Part shown: in pieces, positions 46,401 to 57,899 of the stretch | Layout of the letters: every line of letters begins with the position of its first letter | How positions within the stretch are numbered: position 1 is the first letter of the stretch | From: Pieris napi | Lineage: Eukaryota > Arthropoda > Insecta > Lepidoptera > Pieridae | Direction: 5' to 3' | Length of the DNA stretch: 64,000 bases | Assembly: GCF_905475465.1 (NCBI RefSeq) | Contig: NC_062240.1 | Coordinates: 635,001 to 699,000, forward strand | Made by a program: the position numbers and the translations under genes | The notes under the pieces: generated by a model | The model's database searches: none | Seen by the model: the letters and a program-made list of their open reading frames with translations, nothing else | Told to the model about the DNA's origin: nothing

Positions 46401-49400
46401 GTATATAATTTATGTTAGCTGTAAGATTACGAAATAAATATCCAAATACTTACGGCCCTGAATTTGAAAGTTGTTTGTTGTACCTCGATGGTCCATATCG
46501 TGCACCAAGCCTGCTATCACATACATGAGTGCTTGCAAATCACTAAAATGTCATTTTTTTATATATGCGGGTATACATTTAGATATAAGCTCCTATCTTT
46601 TAAGTTAAATTTTGTATTAAGTTAAATATTTCAATCAAACTTCACACGGTGTGCAAATTTGATTGAAATCGGTTCTGTTGTTTAGGAGTCCATAGCGGAC
46701 AAACAACGTGACACGTAATTGATTTATATTAAGATTATCTACAAATTAAATGTACAGCATTTTCTTAGCTACGAATGATTACGAATTCTCTACCTCAAAT
46801 ATCCTTGCTGGATAAGTTTGTAGTTAGTCAACGCAGCATAGGCCCACTGCGCAACATTAAATGCGTGAAGCCAGCTGTGGTATGGCACATCTCTATAGCC
46901 TTTTTTCACGTGAAGTATGAAACGGGCAAGCTTGTGCTTCTTTATATTGAACCTGTAATTAATTAAAATTGTATGTGGATGTTGCAATAAAACGAATATT
47001 TAGTGGATATAATTTATTTAGACTTACCAAGTACAACAAGCTATAAAGTAATAGGACATTGACATTAATTTAAGAAAGGAAAAAAATACATAGTTTGTAT
47101 AGCCAAAATAAACGTATGTCCAGGGTATGCAGTAACTGCATTTCATGGCTTGCTTGGCCCCCAGATTTTATAAAAAAAAACATAAGGTGTCAGGGATTTT
47201 GACGCAGATTCATTAGATAAGGTATATGCTGTCCTGTGAAACCTTAAAGTTTGTCTAAAGATAGGTAGGTAACATACTTTTTATCGAATCCAAGATCGTC
47301 GAACATCTTCAGTACATAACAAGGTAGTTCCCGTAGGGGCAGCGCACGAATGTTAAAATGGAGACTATTCAGGTGCGGATGGTTGTGAAAACCAGAGCAT
47401 TCTAACAGACGGGATACTTCAGAGTCACCGACCTTTAAGACGTCGCTTTTATTAATAATAATAGTTAAACTTTTTTAGTACAAGTATAATTGATTTGGTT
47501 TACAGAAGTACTGCATTCCTTATACTGGTTAAGCGCGATTTCAAAAAAACACCAAATAAATCGAAACATTCGAATTAAAATATTTCGTACTTTCATGTGG
47601 TACATGACCAGCTCGTTAGCTAGAGCATTCCTTATATGCGCCTCTTGAATCTTCTGATAGACCACCGAGTGCATGATACAGACTCCACAGTAAATGCTAA
47701 ATGCGAGAGCCATTTCCTCATCCATTGCATCGAAATACGGATCGCCAATTTTATTAATTAATTGCCCAACGCCAATAATACCGGTTTGCTCACGGATTGG
47801 AAAACAAAGGATGGATCTAGAAAATCATAAAGCGTTTTGAACTTTTTAACACAATGGAAACTAAGTTAATTAACGAAAAGTTTAACAGTAAATTTTTATG
47901 ATATTTGCTATTAAAAAAAATCATTTTTGCTTGAGACTTACCTAATCAGGCATTAACGATATCATTGAGGCACAGATTCGATTAATTTGAAACAGTTTAC
48001 TATGAAATTGTTAAAAACATTTCTGCAAAACTTAAGCTACAAAAACATACGTACTTGCATTCAACTCCCGAGTTACAATCTATTTCAGAATAATACGCAG
48101 GGTGGTTTTTGGCGACTTTGCAGTTTATCAAAGTGCCTGTACTTATCACCTGACCCGTTATGCCAACGTCCATTGGAAAACGACGCTCAGACATTTCTTT
48201 GTCATCCTGAAAAATTATGTTAATATTTTGCTGCATACTACTAATATACGAATTTATTCTACTCACAATGTATAAAATTAGATCAGTGTATTTCTTACGT
48301 TACGTTTGGGAGGGGGGAACCTTTTATAAAACGTTCCGAGGCGGGGTGGGGATTGAATTACGCGTTATTGTTAATATTATTTCCCACTTTCAAGTACTTT
48401 ACACCACACAGTGGTAACGTTTAGGTATAAAGAGTCACTTGGTGGTCACGAAACGTTTTATTATACTTAGGTACTGAAAAACGTTTCGGCGCGTTACATG
48501 CGGGGGGGGGGGGGTCAATAATCTCCAAAAATTGCGTGACGTAATACTTGAACGCTCCCATAGTCACGAGGTCGACCTATTAACGAATGTAGGGCAAATC
48601 CCCATAATGCTTCCAAAACTTACCGTATTCGTAGTTCCTGTAAATCTCTTCACTAGCTCCATTCGCTCAACGTCAACCAAGAGTACACAACAATGCTCTG
48701 CTTTCGTCAACTGTTTCGCTTGATCCATTGCTATTTGGAGCAATGTTTCCAACGACGCCACCTCGAATATAAATTAATATCTTATTGGTACAAAAGGTAA
48801 AAATACATGACATCAAGCCGATATTCACGCAACTTATACACCTTATGCAGCTCCTTACAAACGGTGTGTAAAAAAAACATGGCGATTAAAAAGAGTGGCG
48901 GAGAGTTTATTGCCAGTTCTTCTCTTCCGTTATACGCCCTTGATTTGAGAACTGGCACTAAATGTAAAGTTAAAAGCATTTCATATACATTTCTTTTTTT
49001 GACGTTCATAAGTGTACATTGTGTTACCTATATGATTAAATGATTTTTGACTTTTGACTTAACAATCAGACCTTGGAAAGTGTCTCGAAAATACGATATC
49101 TAGGTACAGTGATTGATGAAAAGGGTGACCATAGCATCTAAATCCGTTGTTGAACAAGCGAGGAAAGCCTTTTCGAAACTACAAAAAAAGTACTTTGTGA
49201 CAAACGCCTGAAATGAACTTTAGGCGCGATTTTACGTCTTCTCTGTTCACGGCGTAGAATCTTGGACGCTTACAGAACCTATGTCTAAAAAACTGGAAGC
49301 GTTTCTGGGTTTATAAACGTAATAATATACGTAGTAATATCTTGGACAGAGTACAGATATATAATATAAAATAGAACCATGCTGGACAGAATGCAAAAGA

Positions 49401-52400
49401 ACAAAGAAGTGATTATACGGTTAAGATGGTTCAGAAACGGAAACTTGAATATTTCGGACACGTCTTACGTAACACCATAAAATTCGAGCTCCTTCAACTA
49501 ATCACACAAGTTAAAGTGGCAGGTAGCAAGCTGGCCGCAGATTCACGTCATGGTTCAAGAATCTTAGACAATCCAAACCATTGACAAAGCTCTAAGTCAT
49601 TGTTCAGAAGCGCGTCATCCAAAATTAAAGGAGATTATGATACCATGATGATCGCCAACCGTCGAAAGGAGATGGAGATACGAAAATAATATTTATATGC
49701 CCTTTCCCTTTTTTAATTACAGCCATATATATATACTAGAATATATTTACTCGGACTTGTATAAACCTCCGAAAAAATACTTTATTAAAAAGTAATGATA
49801 ATTTATGGTGTGGTTTGTATATGTAGTAGGAATAAGCATGCAAACTTACTTGTGTAAACAATCGTCTAGCGACCCGCAGTAACTGCTGGCATTTTTGCTT
49901 CAAAGTGCATTCGTATTCAAGAGCTATGGCCTTTTTTAGTACTGGCCACACGAACCTAATAATTGAAAAATTAAAAACCGACTGAGTTCATTAGGTTCAT
50001 GAACTCTAATGCTTACCAGGAATACGTTTTTTACTCTGATATCATTACAGGAATATCAACTGATTTATGAGTTTTTATTACAGTGAAAGCATCGAAACTC
50101 GAAAGTTGCTACTGTTATTAAAATTTTGAGCTGCCTATTTGTGATTTTGTGCCTATAGCGTATACAATTGTATAATATGTATATCGATTTTTTTAAGTAC
50201 TTACAAAAAACACTCGTGTATCAGAATAGTAACGTGCTCTTCCAAAATCTTTGGCGCAATCACACAAACGACGACTGAGAATGTTTTGTCTATTACGGGA
50301 AACATAATCACGCGTTTTTTAATATTGTCTTTCGTGACATACTGAAAAGCGAGAATACCTAAAGTCAATAATTTCTTAAAGAATGCGAGAAGAAGATATT
50401 CACAACTATTTATTATTCTATGTGTCCAAATACGAATTTTATAGCCAATGTACAATAAATTTATGAAGATGTTGACATTTTCCTCCTTACTAAAGAGGAA
50501 GAAATATTTTAGGAAGCGGGAGGAGTTTGACTTTATTTAGGAGTAGTAACAATTTTTTTTCTTTTATATATGTTAACGTAAAATTGTAAACACCGTTAGA
50601 TTGTAATCTATCTCGCGAGATTATAAACTGTCGAAAGATTGTGAACCTCAGCGTACTGCTTACAATTTAACGTATTATTATTCGGTAGACTGTACTACAC
50701 TAACTTAGTTATCATTCAAACTTCTTTGGTCAATTACAGATTAATTTTACTTCCCAACAATTTCATATAACTACCGAATAATAATACGTTAATTTGTAAG
50801 CAGTTCGTTGAGGTTCACAATCTTTCGACAGTTTATAATCTCGCGAGATAGATTACAATCTAACGGTTTTTACAATTTTACGGTGACATATATAAAGTTG
50901 TAGTTAATTTAAGGTTAATTTCAGTTTTCTCTTTTTTACCCGGGACAATTTAAAAACAAAATTTAATAGTGACAATTTTTTCCGAGGAGCAAAGAATTTT
51001 TATTAGTTCAACATATTTATAAAAAAAATCAATATAATTATAATCGTAATTAAAAACGGTCATCGACTCGCTTTTTATTAAATTTAGGGTAAATATTTCT
51101 CACATCAATCCACTTATTGGGAATGTGTGTGAGTCCACTTATTAAGGCCGATTTACATTATCTTAGTGTTTAGGAGAGTGCTTTAGTACAACTTGAAAGG
51201 CAAGTTCTTTAGCGTAGCGTTTACTAAAGCAAGTAGCGTTTACATGTTTCAACTAAAGTACTATCCTAAAGCACTCTCCTAAACACTTAGATAATGTAAA
51301 TCGGCCTTTAGGAACAGTTTGAGCTAGGTAGGTATACTAAAAACGAAGGATGAAATTCGGAAAATGTTTGAGATTTCGGTACTGGAAAACCCTTTGATCC
51401 AAGTTTAAATCGCTCCCATACTCTTGCAATCAGAAGTTGTCTTAGCAATATTCAGGTTTTTTTCTGATTATTTGGAATTTAAAATGTTCCGCAGCTTCTT
51501 AGACATTGTTGTAGTTTATTTCAGATTTAAAGTTTAAAAGAGAGAATAGAAATAATATTATTTTCTGAAAAATCACAACTTTACAACACGTTTTTTTAGT
51601 AATTCGTTTGCGTCAGCAGTTAATCAACGTATTATTTAATTTTAATTTTTAAATAATAAAAAACAAAGTACGGTTCAAATACGGGACAGAGACAGTCCCG
51701 CCGGGGCCTTTTAAACTAAGCCTAAAACTTTCCGGGAAATACGGGACGTCTGGCAACGCTAGTCATGACACATAACAGCCAGTCAGTACCTACTGACTAA
51801 CGTAACGTAAAGGCCAATTTACATTATCTTAGTGTTTAGGAGAGTATTTTAGTACAAGTTGAAAGGCAAGTTCTTTAGTGCTTTAGTGCGTTGCGAGTGA
51901 ACATTTACATTTCTTCCAGTAGAGTATCATTACAGCGCCACAATGAACGCGCGACGACGTCGGCAAATACGCTCTATTCTACGCAAAATAATAACTGTAG
52001 TTATGGAACAAATAGAAGACGAGATTGTATTCGAAATAAATAAACTAAATATAAACAATAAATAAAATAGCTTCTTTTAAGGCAGTGTATGCCGAATGCC
52101 TAGCCTGTTTGTTTTTGTATAAATTGTTTTTAACGTTCCACAAACCTTCGTGAACAACATATTCAGACACAAATTTGATAGTTGTATCTTCCAACCATTT
52201 AGCCATCTTTAAAAATCAAAAAACACGCACGGGTTTCACGGCACTTGTGCACTCTCCTAAAGATTTTACTAAATTACGTGTTTACACACAACGAGGGAAG
52301 CTCTCGGGGGTTGCGCGGGCGCGGAAGGGGTGTCACTTGAAACAAAAATAAAAAGCGATTCTATTTTGAATCAACTTGAAAGTCAAGTACAACCGTACTA

Positions 52401-53354
52401 AAGCAAGTAGCGTTTACATGTTTCAACTAAAGTACTATCCTAAAGCACTCTACTAAACACTAAGATAATGTAAATCGGCCTTTAGTAACTGTTCCTAAAA
52501 CCATTACTTAATAATTTCAATAAAAATACAACTACTATTACTAACAGAACTGGGTGTTAATATACTTACTGGTGAAACGATTGTTTGAAAATCAGCTCCA
52601 AAGTTCGTTAGAATATCGTTTTGTTCGACCACTGATTTCAACACATCCGCCATTTTTGCGGTCATCTACAAATTCATTCCATGCAACATTTATTTCTTAG
52701 TGAATATTCTAACGAAATTATGTTGCTAATTGTACTAATATTTAAAGACGTAACGATATCTCTGACGCTACCTTTAAAATTACTAAACCGAAAAATATGA
52801 TTTCAAGGGACAAGTCATCACTTGTAAGTACTTTATGTCCGAATAAAAATATATTATATAAAACGTAGGTATTTTATTTACATAACATATTGTTCAAATC
52901 TTTTCTCCCCAATACCAACCGAGTAAATTAGGCTGTTTACACGTACTTACACAAATCTTATTTTTTCTAGCTAAAGCAGTAGCATCCACAGCATCAAGTG
53001 AAGCCTCCATACCGGCGTTGTGAACCACCACTTGCAGAACTGCATCGGCCTCGCATTCGTCGCGTAACTGATAATTGATAATGATTTACGCCCAATGATT
53101 TTCAAACGCTTTTTTTAACGGACGAAAACGGACATATAATATATACATATACAATTACACTGTACAGTGATTATGCTATAAAACTTTTCAATAATGGAAA
53201 AATGCCATTTAAATAAAACACTAACGTAGGTATTTATTTTTACTTCCAGTTGCGCAGCACTATCATCGGTAAGACTCATAACTAAATCCAAAATCTTCCC
53301 AGGGTCGCTGTTTTGTATACTTTTTCGCCTGCTATGCCGTTTTTGCGATGCCAT
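40448..53354 (-). CDS. PDE2-like cyclic nucleotide phosphodiesterase
   Basis: Sixteen minus-strand exons: 53354-53244, 53067-52951, 52665-52570, 50341-50205, 49955-49850, 48761-48624, 48206-48055, 47816-47591, 47432-47278, 46952-46794, 46542-46454, 43436-43247, 42730-42589, 41218-41073, 40991-40895 and 40564-40448. All phases agree and give 725 residues. Residues about 190-375 are a GAF domain (CVLLVDVE, GITGQVISTG, ILCFPI, GVGQLINKI). Residues about 400-680 are the class I PDE catalytic domain: GYRDVPYHSWLHAF, HDMDHRG (480-486), YSSEGSVMERHH, NAADLSDQ. SSEGSVMERHH and MDREK favour PDE2 over PDE5, 10 or 11. PDE2 hydrolyses cAMP and cGMP and is activated by cGMP. The conserved purine-contacting glutamine (LQxxF) is glutamate here (E642). 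The first GAF is short and poorly conserved. Confidence 0.9.
41238..41872 (+). mobile_element. PIF/Harbinger-like non-autonomous element, copy 1
   Basis: Terminal inverted repeats start AGGCCGATTTACATTATC and continue TTAGTGTTTAGGAGAGT. The element is flanked by TTA on both sides (41235-41237 and 41873-41875), the 3-bp target type of PIF/Harbinger transposons. It is 635 bp long and lies in the phosphodiesterase intron. From 41508 it carries a damaged copy of the MADF-like frame seen intact in the copy at 51811-52481 (MAKWSEDT start, then a small insertion). No DDE transposase is present. Confidence 0.75.
42244..42480 (-). repeat. tRNA-derived SINE, 5' truncated
   Basis: It matches 37051-37320 closely, including the B box (GGTTCGATCCC on the minus strand), but it stops at GACCTCA and lacks the A box. 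It lies in the same phosphodiesterase intron as the Harbinger-like copy. Confidence 0.8.
42976..43075. repeat. Dispersed repeat, copy 2 (pair with 11180-11290)
   Basis: It contains GGCGGCGGTATCACTTAGCA and CAGATGAGCCTCCTATCCG, matching 11220-11255. It begins near AAAGGCCGGAAACGCACTCG. Confidence 0.55.
44019..45789 (+). mobile_element. Mariner/IS630-like element with very long inverted repeats
   Basis: It begins CAGGGTGTCCCAAAAGTCG and ends with the exact complement, flanked by TA on both sides (44017-44018, 45790-45791). The inverted repeats are unusually long: sequence at the left to about 44560 is matched, with gaps and substitutions, by the complement of about 45290-45789. Between them lies a transposase remnant (44775-45223). 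TA target, CAGGGTGTCCC-like ends and the transposase type place it in the Tc1/mariner/IS630 group. It lies in a phosphodiesterase intron. Confidence 0.85.
44775..45223 (+). pseudogene. Transposase missing its catalytic core
   Basis: ATG at 44775 opens MATYTTQEYANMHLIYGECL, an N-terminal helix-turn-helix region with the pattern seen in insect IS630-like transposases (ARRYRERYPNADRYP, RVFTNVHRLLFSEGRLP). A second HTH-like part follows (VRGIEASTGVPKSTAHRIL). The frame stops at 45116. In another frame, about 45102-45223 reads EFVNNGRFARFISRSFLRRC, then IAAEGRQFEHLL and stop, the usual C-terminal end of such transposases. The whole DDE/D catalytic middle is missing between them. An open leader runs upstream to 44553. 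Confidence 0.75.
48282..48580. repeat. G-rich repeat with ACGT-rich ends
   Basis: Two G-runs (about 48309-48317 and 48502-48514) flank a region with repeats of ACGTTTC and AAACGTTT. The right side has AATTGCGTGACGTAATACTT. The layout suggests an old MITE, but the ends do not pair well. It lies in a phosphodiesterase intron. Confidence 0.4.
48868..49062 (+). repeat. LINE 3' end copy 2 (pair with 215-405)
   Basis: It is highly similar to 215-405 along about 190 bp and ends TGATTTTTGACTTTTGACTT, a short tandem tail. The two copies are in the same orientation. Confidence 0.65.
49067..49690 (+). pseudogene. Decayed RTE-like LINE 3' coding end
   Basis: Frame-shifted pieces read IRYLGTVIDEKGDHS, KAFSKLQK, KLEYFGHVLRN and near the end DTMMIANRRKEMEI, the RT C-terminal region of RTE-like elements. 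It follows directly after the tail of the 3'-end repeat at 48868-49062. Many stops show it is old. Confidence 0.65.
50565..50892. mobile_element. Palindromic MITE
   Basis: The left arm (about 50565-50697) and right arm (about 50771-50892) are near-perfect inverted copies of about 125 bp. They share AGATTGTAATCTATCTCGCG and GAAAGATTGTGAACCTCA. The ends read TATATGTT and, inverted, TATATGTC. The spacer is about 70 bp. A TA target is possible because the ends lie in TATATA. No coding capacity; class unassigned. Confidence 0.8.
51145..51307. mobile_element. PIF/Harbinger-like element, short copy 2
   Basis: It has the same terminal repeats as 41238-41872 and the same TTA flanks (51142-51144 and 51308-51310). 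Only 163 bp remain, with the two ends almost joined. It is in the same phosphodiesterase intron as copy 3. Confidence 0.75.
51811..52481 (-). mobile_element. PIF/Harbinger-like element, copy 3 with MADF-like ORF
   Basis: It has the same ends as copies 1 and 2 (left end slightly changed, AGGCCAATTTAC), is 671 bp long and lies in opposite orientation to copy 1. Flanks are TAA and TTA, so the target duplication is imperfect. On the minus strand 52206-52045 is an intact 53-codon frame: MAKWLEDTTIKFVSEYVVHE, then GLWNVKNNLYKNKQARHSAY, then TALKEA. The pattern of a hydrophobic FVSEY, a HExLW and a Tyr/Lys-rich turn fits the start of a MADF DNA-binding domain, the accessory protein of PIF/Harbinger transposons. 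Confidence 0.7.
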
Positions 53355-53704
53355 CTTTAAAGAGTTCAAAAAAACAATAACACGGTGTTGTAGTGTTGGC
53401 ATAAACCAAATTTTATGGTTTAATATTTATTGATAAATGTCATATCTCAAAATTATGAATGGTAATCTACAGATGTAGTAGGGGCGTGTCTATATCTCTA
53501 TATCTCAGACCTTTTTAAGGGTAGTTGACACTTGACTGTCATAACTCTTATTCACATAATATGACAAATCACTAGTGACACTACATTTGACACTTGGCTG
53601 TTACGAGAAAGATACTTTGAGGGATGAAAAGTGATAATTACTTTAACTTTTAAAATTGTTAACTATTATACATTTACTAAAAAATAACGATTACTTTTTC
53701 GACA
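53355..53704. promoter_or_regulatory. Shared divergent promoter region (PDE and UBXN1)
   Basis: Only 350 bp separate the start codons of the phosphodiesterase (minus, 53354) and UBXN1 (plus, 53705). Both promoters must lie here or use upstream exons. No TATA box at a fitting distance was identified. Confidence 0.5.
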
Positions 53705-55948
53705 ATGGCTGAAATACAAACTCTAATGGAAATGGGGTTCCCCAAGGAAAAAGCGTAAGTTAGTCTGATATGTTTTGTTTTCAGGAAATGTTAGGTTATT
53801 TCATTGGTTGTTTCAATATTTGTTTTTAGTGAAAAGGCGCTGGCCGTTACAAATTACAAAGGAGTGGAGCCGGCTATGGAATGGCTTTTAGCTCATGCGG
53901 AGGAGATGGATGCCGGTACTGGGCATACAGTGGGTGGTGCGGCGGCATCTGCTGAAATTACAATTCCTACCCCTTCTACCGCTACCGAAACTGTTCCAGC
54001 TAGTTCTTCCGAGACGACTTCAACTGCTGATGCTGAAGTTGAAGCAAAGTCTTTTAAATGCGAAGATTGTGGAAAGTTATTCAAAAATCAAGATGAAATG
54101 GAATTTCATGCAGCTAAAACGAATCATAGCAATTTCTCTGAATCTACAGAAGAAAAGAAGCCATTGACTGAAGAGGAAAAAAAAGCACAATTAGCACTAT
54201 TAGAAGACAGAATGAAGCAAAAGCGAAAAGAAAGAGAGGAGAGAGAAAAGGTAAGTTCCTTAATATAAATTAAATTAATATATATATAATATATTTTTAT
54301 TTAGTACCTTTTGGTTTTAAATTTGATTATATACACATTCTGTAAATCTAAAACAAAATATGTCTTTTGTATAAAGTGCACATGAGGCAAAATTGTAATT
54401 CTTACTGTAAATATACTAAGCATATTTGATTTTCTTTTTGACAAATTTTCAGGCTGAAGCTTTAGAGCGAGAAAGGTTAAGAATCAAATCTGGAAAAGAC
54501 CTCCAAGAAGCTAAGTTAAGGCTCCAAGAGCAAGAGATGCAAAAGCTGGTAGAACAGAGAAGGCGAGAAAAAATGGAGGACCAGAAGGCTAGAGATAGAG
54601 TCAGAGCACAAATAGAAGCTGATAAGCAAGCAAGGAAGTCAGTATTGTTTTAATTAGCTTTTAGGCAAATATTTTCAAAACACAAATAACAAAATTGAGA
54701 ATATACTCTGTATGTGTTTGCAAATTTAGAGTTCATGTTAAACTTGTATGTTTACTCTTATGATCAGTTTTACACATAGGCTTCTTTAGTGTAAACCTGA
54801 AAGCTGAATGAACAAATGATAATTTGGGAAGGGAAAGCTTAATCACAACATGAATAATTTTGTAGAATTGTGTGTAGTTGTTACGAGATATTTCAACTTA
54901 AAATTGTAGAAAAGAGTTGCTACAACAGTTGGAAATAAGGTAAACTGAAAGAATAGTTCTGGTGTCAGTATTATAAAAAAATTACTTAGTAGGCTCTGCT
55001 TGAATTTGAAATTATAATTATATTTGTTTTTTAACTTAGTTAAAAATTTATATTTGTCTTTTTCAAGAAAAGGTATCTTATTATGACATCTGCATCATCT
55101 ATGCTTTATGGTTTTAAAGTATGGGTCAGGCCTTTGTCTTTAACATATCTATTATTTTAAACACAAAATGTCAAACTCCACATTACAATAGACAGTTACA
55201 AGAATACCTTTCAAACTACATTGAAGGATGAAAAAAATTGCAGGTTAGCTGCATCAGGACAAACGGCACCTGCGCCAGTGCCAGCCCCTCCGCAAGTTAT
55301 TTCCACTCCAGGCCCCAAGGTGGCCTATGACCAGGCCAGGATACAGCTTCGACTACCTGATGGTCAGTCTCTGACACAAACATTTGGTGCCAAGGAACAG
55401 TTGGCTGCTGTTAGGTGAGATAACATCAGCAGGTTTCTTAAACCAATCAATATTTTTCCTACAGAATTCAGCATGCCTCATAATAAATAAATTATTTTAA
55501 TAATAGACTAATTATAATTGCACAGTGCTTAAATATTTTCGGCTACATATTGCTTTATTTATTTCAGGGTATTTTTACAAATGAATAAACCAGAATATTC
55601 AGAGGAGGATCACTTTAAATTCATGACCACATTCCCAAAAAAGATATTCACTTCAGATGACTATGAAAAACCATTGGATCTATTAGGTATATATATTTAT
55701 TTACTTAATTATCATTCATTAGCTCGTTATAATAATAATAGCCATACAATATATAAAACAAAGTTAAACTTATTATTTATATGTACTTATTAATTTAAGA
55801 CAATAATATAATAAATAATTTAAGCATAAATGATTTATTGGAAGGTTTAATATTGACTATAACTATTTAAGAAGGTTTTTTAAAGTATTTCTTCTTTTCA
55901 GGTTTGGTGCCATCAGCGGTAATAATAGTATCTAAAGGTCAGAATTAA
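53705..55948 (+). CDS. Ubxn1: UBX domain protein 1 (UBA-zinc finger-UBX)
   Basis: Six exons, 53705-53754, 53830-54250, 54453-54637, 55244-55414, 55568-55686 and 55902-55948, with agreeing phases give 330 residues. Residues 1-42 are a UBA domain (MAEIQTLMEMGFPKEKAEKA, then PAMEWLLAHAEEM) that binds ubiquitin. Next come a Ser/Thr/Ala linker and a C2H2-type finger (C94, C97, H110, H116). A long charged coiled coil follows (about 145-218), then a Pro-rich linker and a UBX domain from about 250 (IQLRLPDGQSL, EKPLDLLGLVPSAVIIVSK). UBXN1 is a cytosolic cofactor of the p97/VCP ATPase. The p97-binding FPR loop reads FPK here (297-299). The gene is divergent from the phosphodiesterase gene. Confidence 0.93.
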
Positions 55949-57899
55949 ATTCCATTTGGAAAGTGTTTACAGTGGTCATATTTATTTGTACAAACTATTC
56001 ATATTAAAGTATGTATGGGTGTTACATGATTATTTAAAAATTTATGGGAACGAAAATGTTACACACATTACTGAAATAAAATCTCAAATTATTGTTTTGT
56101 TTATTGAATTATAATATTTAAGCTAGCTCAACAGTTCTCCATAAAATGTAAAAAAAAAACGATTAGCTTGATTGGAGGTTTGAGGAAATAATGTATTTGT
56201 TGTTGACATAGATTAGAACATAACAGTTCATGGAACATACACAATAATGTGTTTACTTAATGTTTCAGCATAAGTAATACATAATCAATTATGGAGTATA
56301 ATTGCTAAATTAATATACATTATCTTAGACTGATATTTTTATTTTTAATAACTTGGAAAAAATTAATCATAACACAATTAAACTTCTATAAATAAAATAA
56401 TCAAATAGTTTTCATTGTAGCATGTCTCGCGACAATCTATATTGATGAAATAAATAATATGTTTCAACCTAATATAAATAAAATGGAGGCAACAACATTG
56501 ATCCTGTACACCCCTAACTTACAAACTGATGGCCAAGACCTGAGAAAATATTAGTAGTACTTCAAAGTGATCAGGTGCTGATCGAAGTGATAAGCTAAAA
56601 GAAGGATATTATAAGTAACATTAAGAGAAGTTGGTAGATCTCTTAATATATCTATAAGTAAATATAGGTTATATTCTTATTAAATAAGAAGTTTTGTTTC
56701 ATAATATGCTGTAACACAGTTCTAGTTTCTTTAGTGACAATTAAAAAAAACTGGTTCTATATTTGATTCCAAATGTATATTTACTAGTTTGTGGGCGCAT
56801 CGTTTTTTAAAGAACCAATTTATTTACAAGAATGGGGGCAAACAACTTGGTATTTAGAAATAAGTTTTATTGCCGCTCATGGACTCGCACTAGGTAACAA
56901 GAAGTAACTGAAATCAATATTATACTTACCATAAAGTTATTACATGTGTAAAAGGTTAACTAAAAATATGTTAGAAGTTTTAGCTCTATTGACAAGAAGC
57001 TTTAAGTCAAAGTAACAGGGAAGTATAAACACCATTATCCTAACATAGTAATTACAATGGTAACAATTAATTTTTTTATTGCATGTTTGGCCCCATCCGG
57101 GATTTCAACCAGAGGCTTTACAATGGACAATTCAGTTATACAGAAATACCGTACACAACACGGAATTCAAATCAATCCCAACTACTAATAAGAAAGTTAC
57201 TTAGGGCTACAATTGAACCCCAAAGCTAGTTGGTATGAAATAAATAGTAAACACATACATTAAACTTTTTATTTATGTGCTAAATTCAAGCATAAGAAAT
57301 GACAAGTTCTCTCTTAATTAACATTTAATCTAACTTTAAGCTTATTATTTTTTTGTCCCTCAAGCGGTATTCATATACCACATATCCTTATGCATAATTT
57401 GTCAAATCAGGTTTGTCATATGAAACAGCTTACATGTTTATACCACTATTACTATTAGATTATTCTAATACCATTTAATTATAAATGAAAAACATTTAAG
57501 TACAAAGGAATCAAAGATCAATTTCATAGAGGAAAAATTCATTGAGATAATTTTACAAGTTAAAAAAAAAATGTTTAAATAGAAGATATTGTAGAGACAG
57601 TAGATATTAAAATTCATTGACATAGAGAAATTTTGTAACAATAATAATAACAATTCATTTTAAATATTGTAAACATAATTAAGAATGCATTTGTTTTATC
57701 ATGAATCACAAAAGCTATTACATTCAACATATGGAGGAGGAATCATACATTACAATATATAAATCTTTACAAAAAATTTGAAAACAAGGTAAATCTTTAC
57801 AAAAAATTACCCAATATAAATAAAATTTAACTTGATCATTTTATAAAACTCTTAATATTATGCTATCCAATATAATGTTAATTAATAATTATGTTTACA
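55949..57899. other. UBXN1 3' UTR and spacer
   Basis: AATAAA at 56075-56080 is the likely UBXN1 polyadenylation signal. The rest to 57899 is AT-rich, with no coding pattern or recognised repeat. It should include the RNase T2 3' UTR on the minus strand. Confidence 0.45.

Noticed and set aside
40448..53354. PDE5/6/11 or PDE10 assignment
   Set aside because: The SSEGSVMERHH, LSDQ and MDREK segments match PDE2 better; PDE10 and PDE11 lack this combination from family knowledge.
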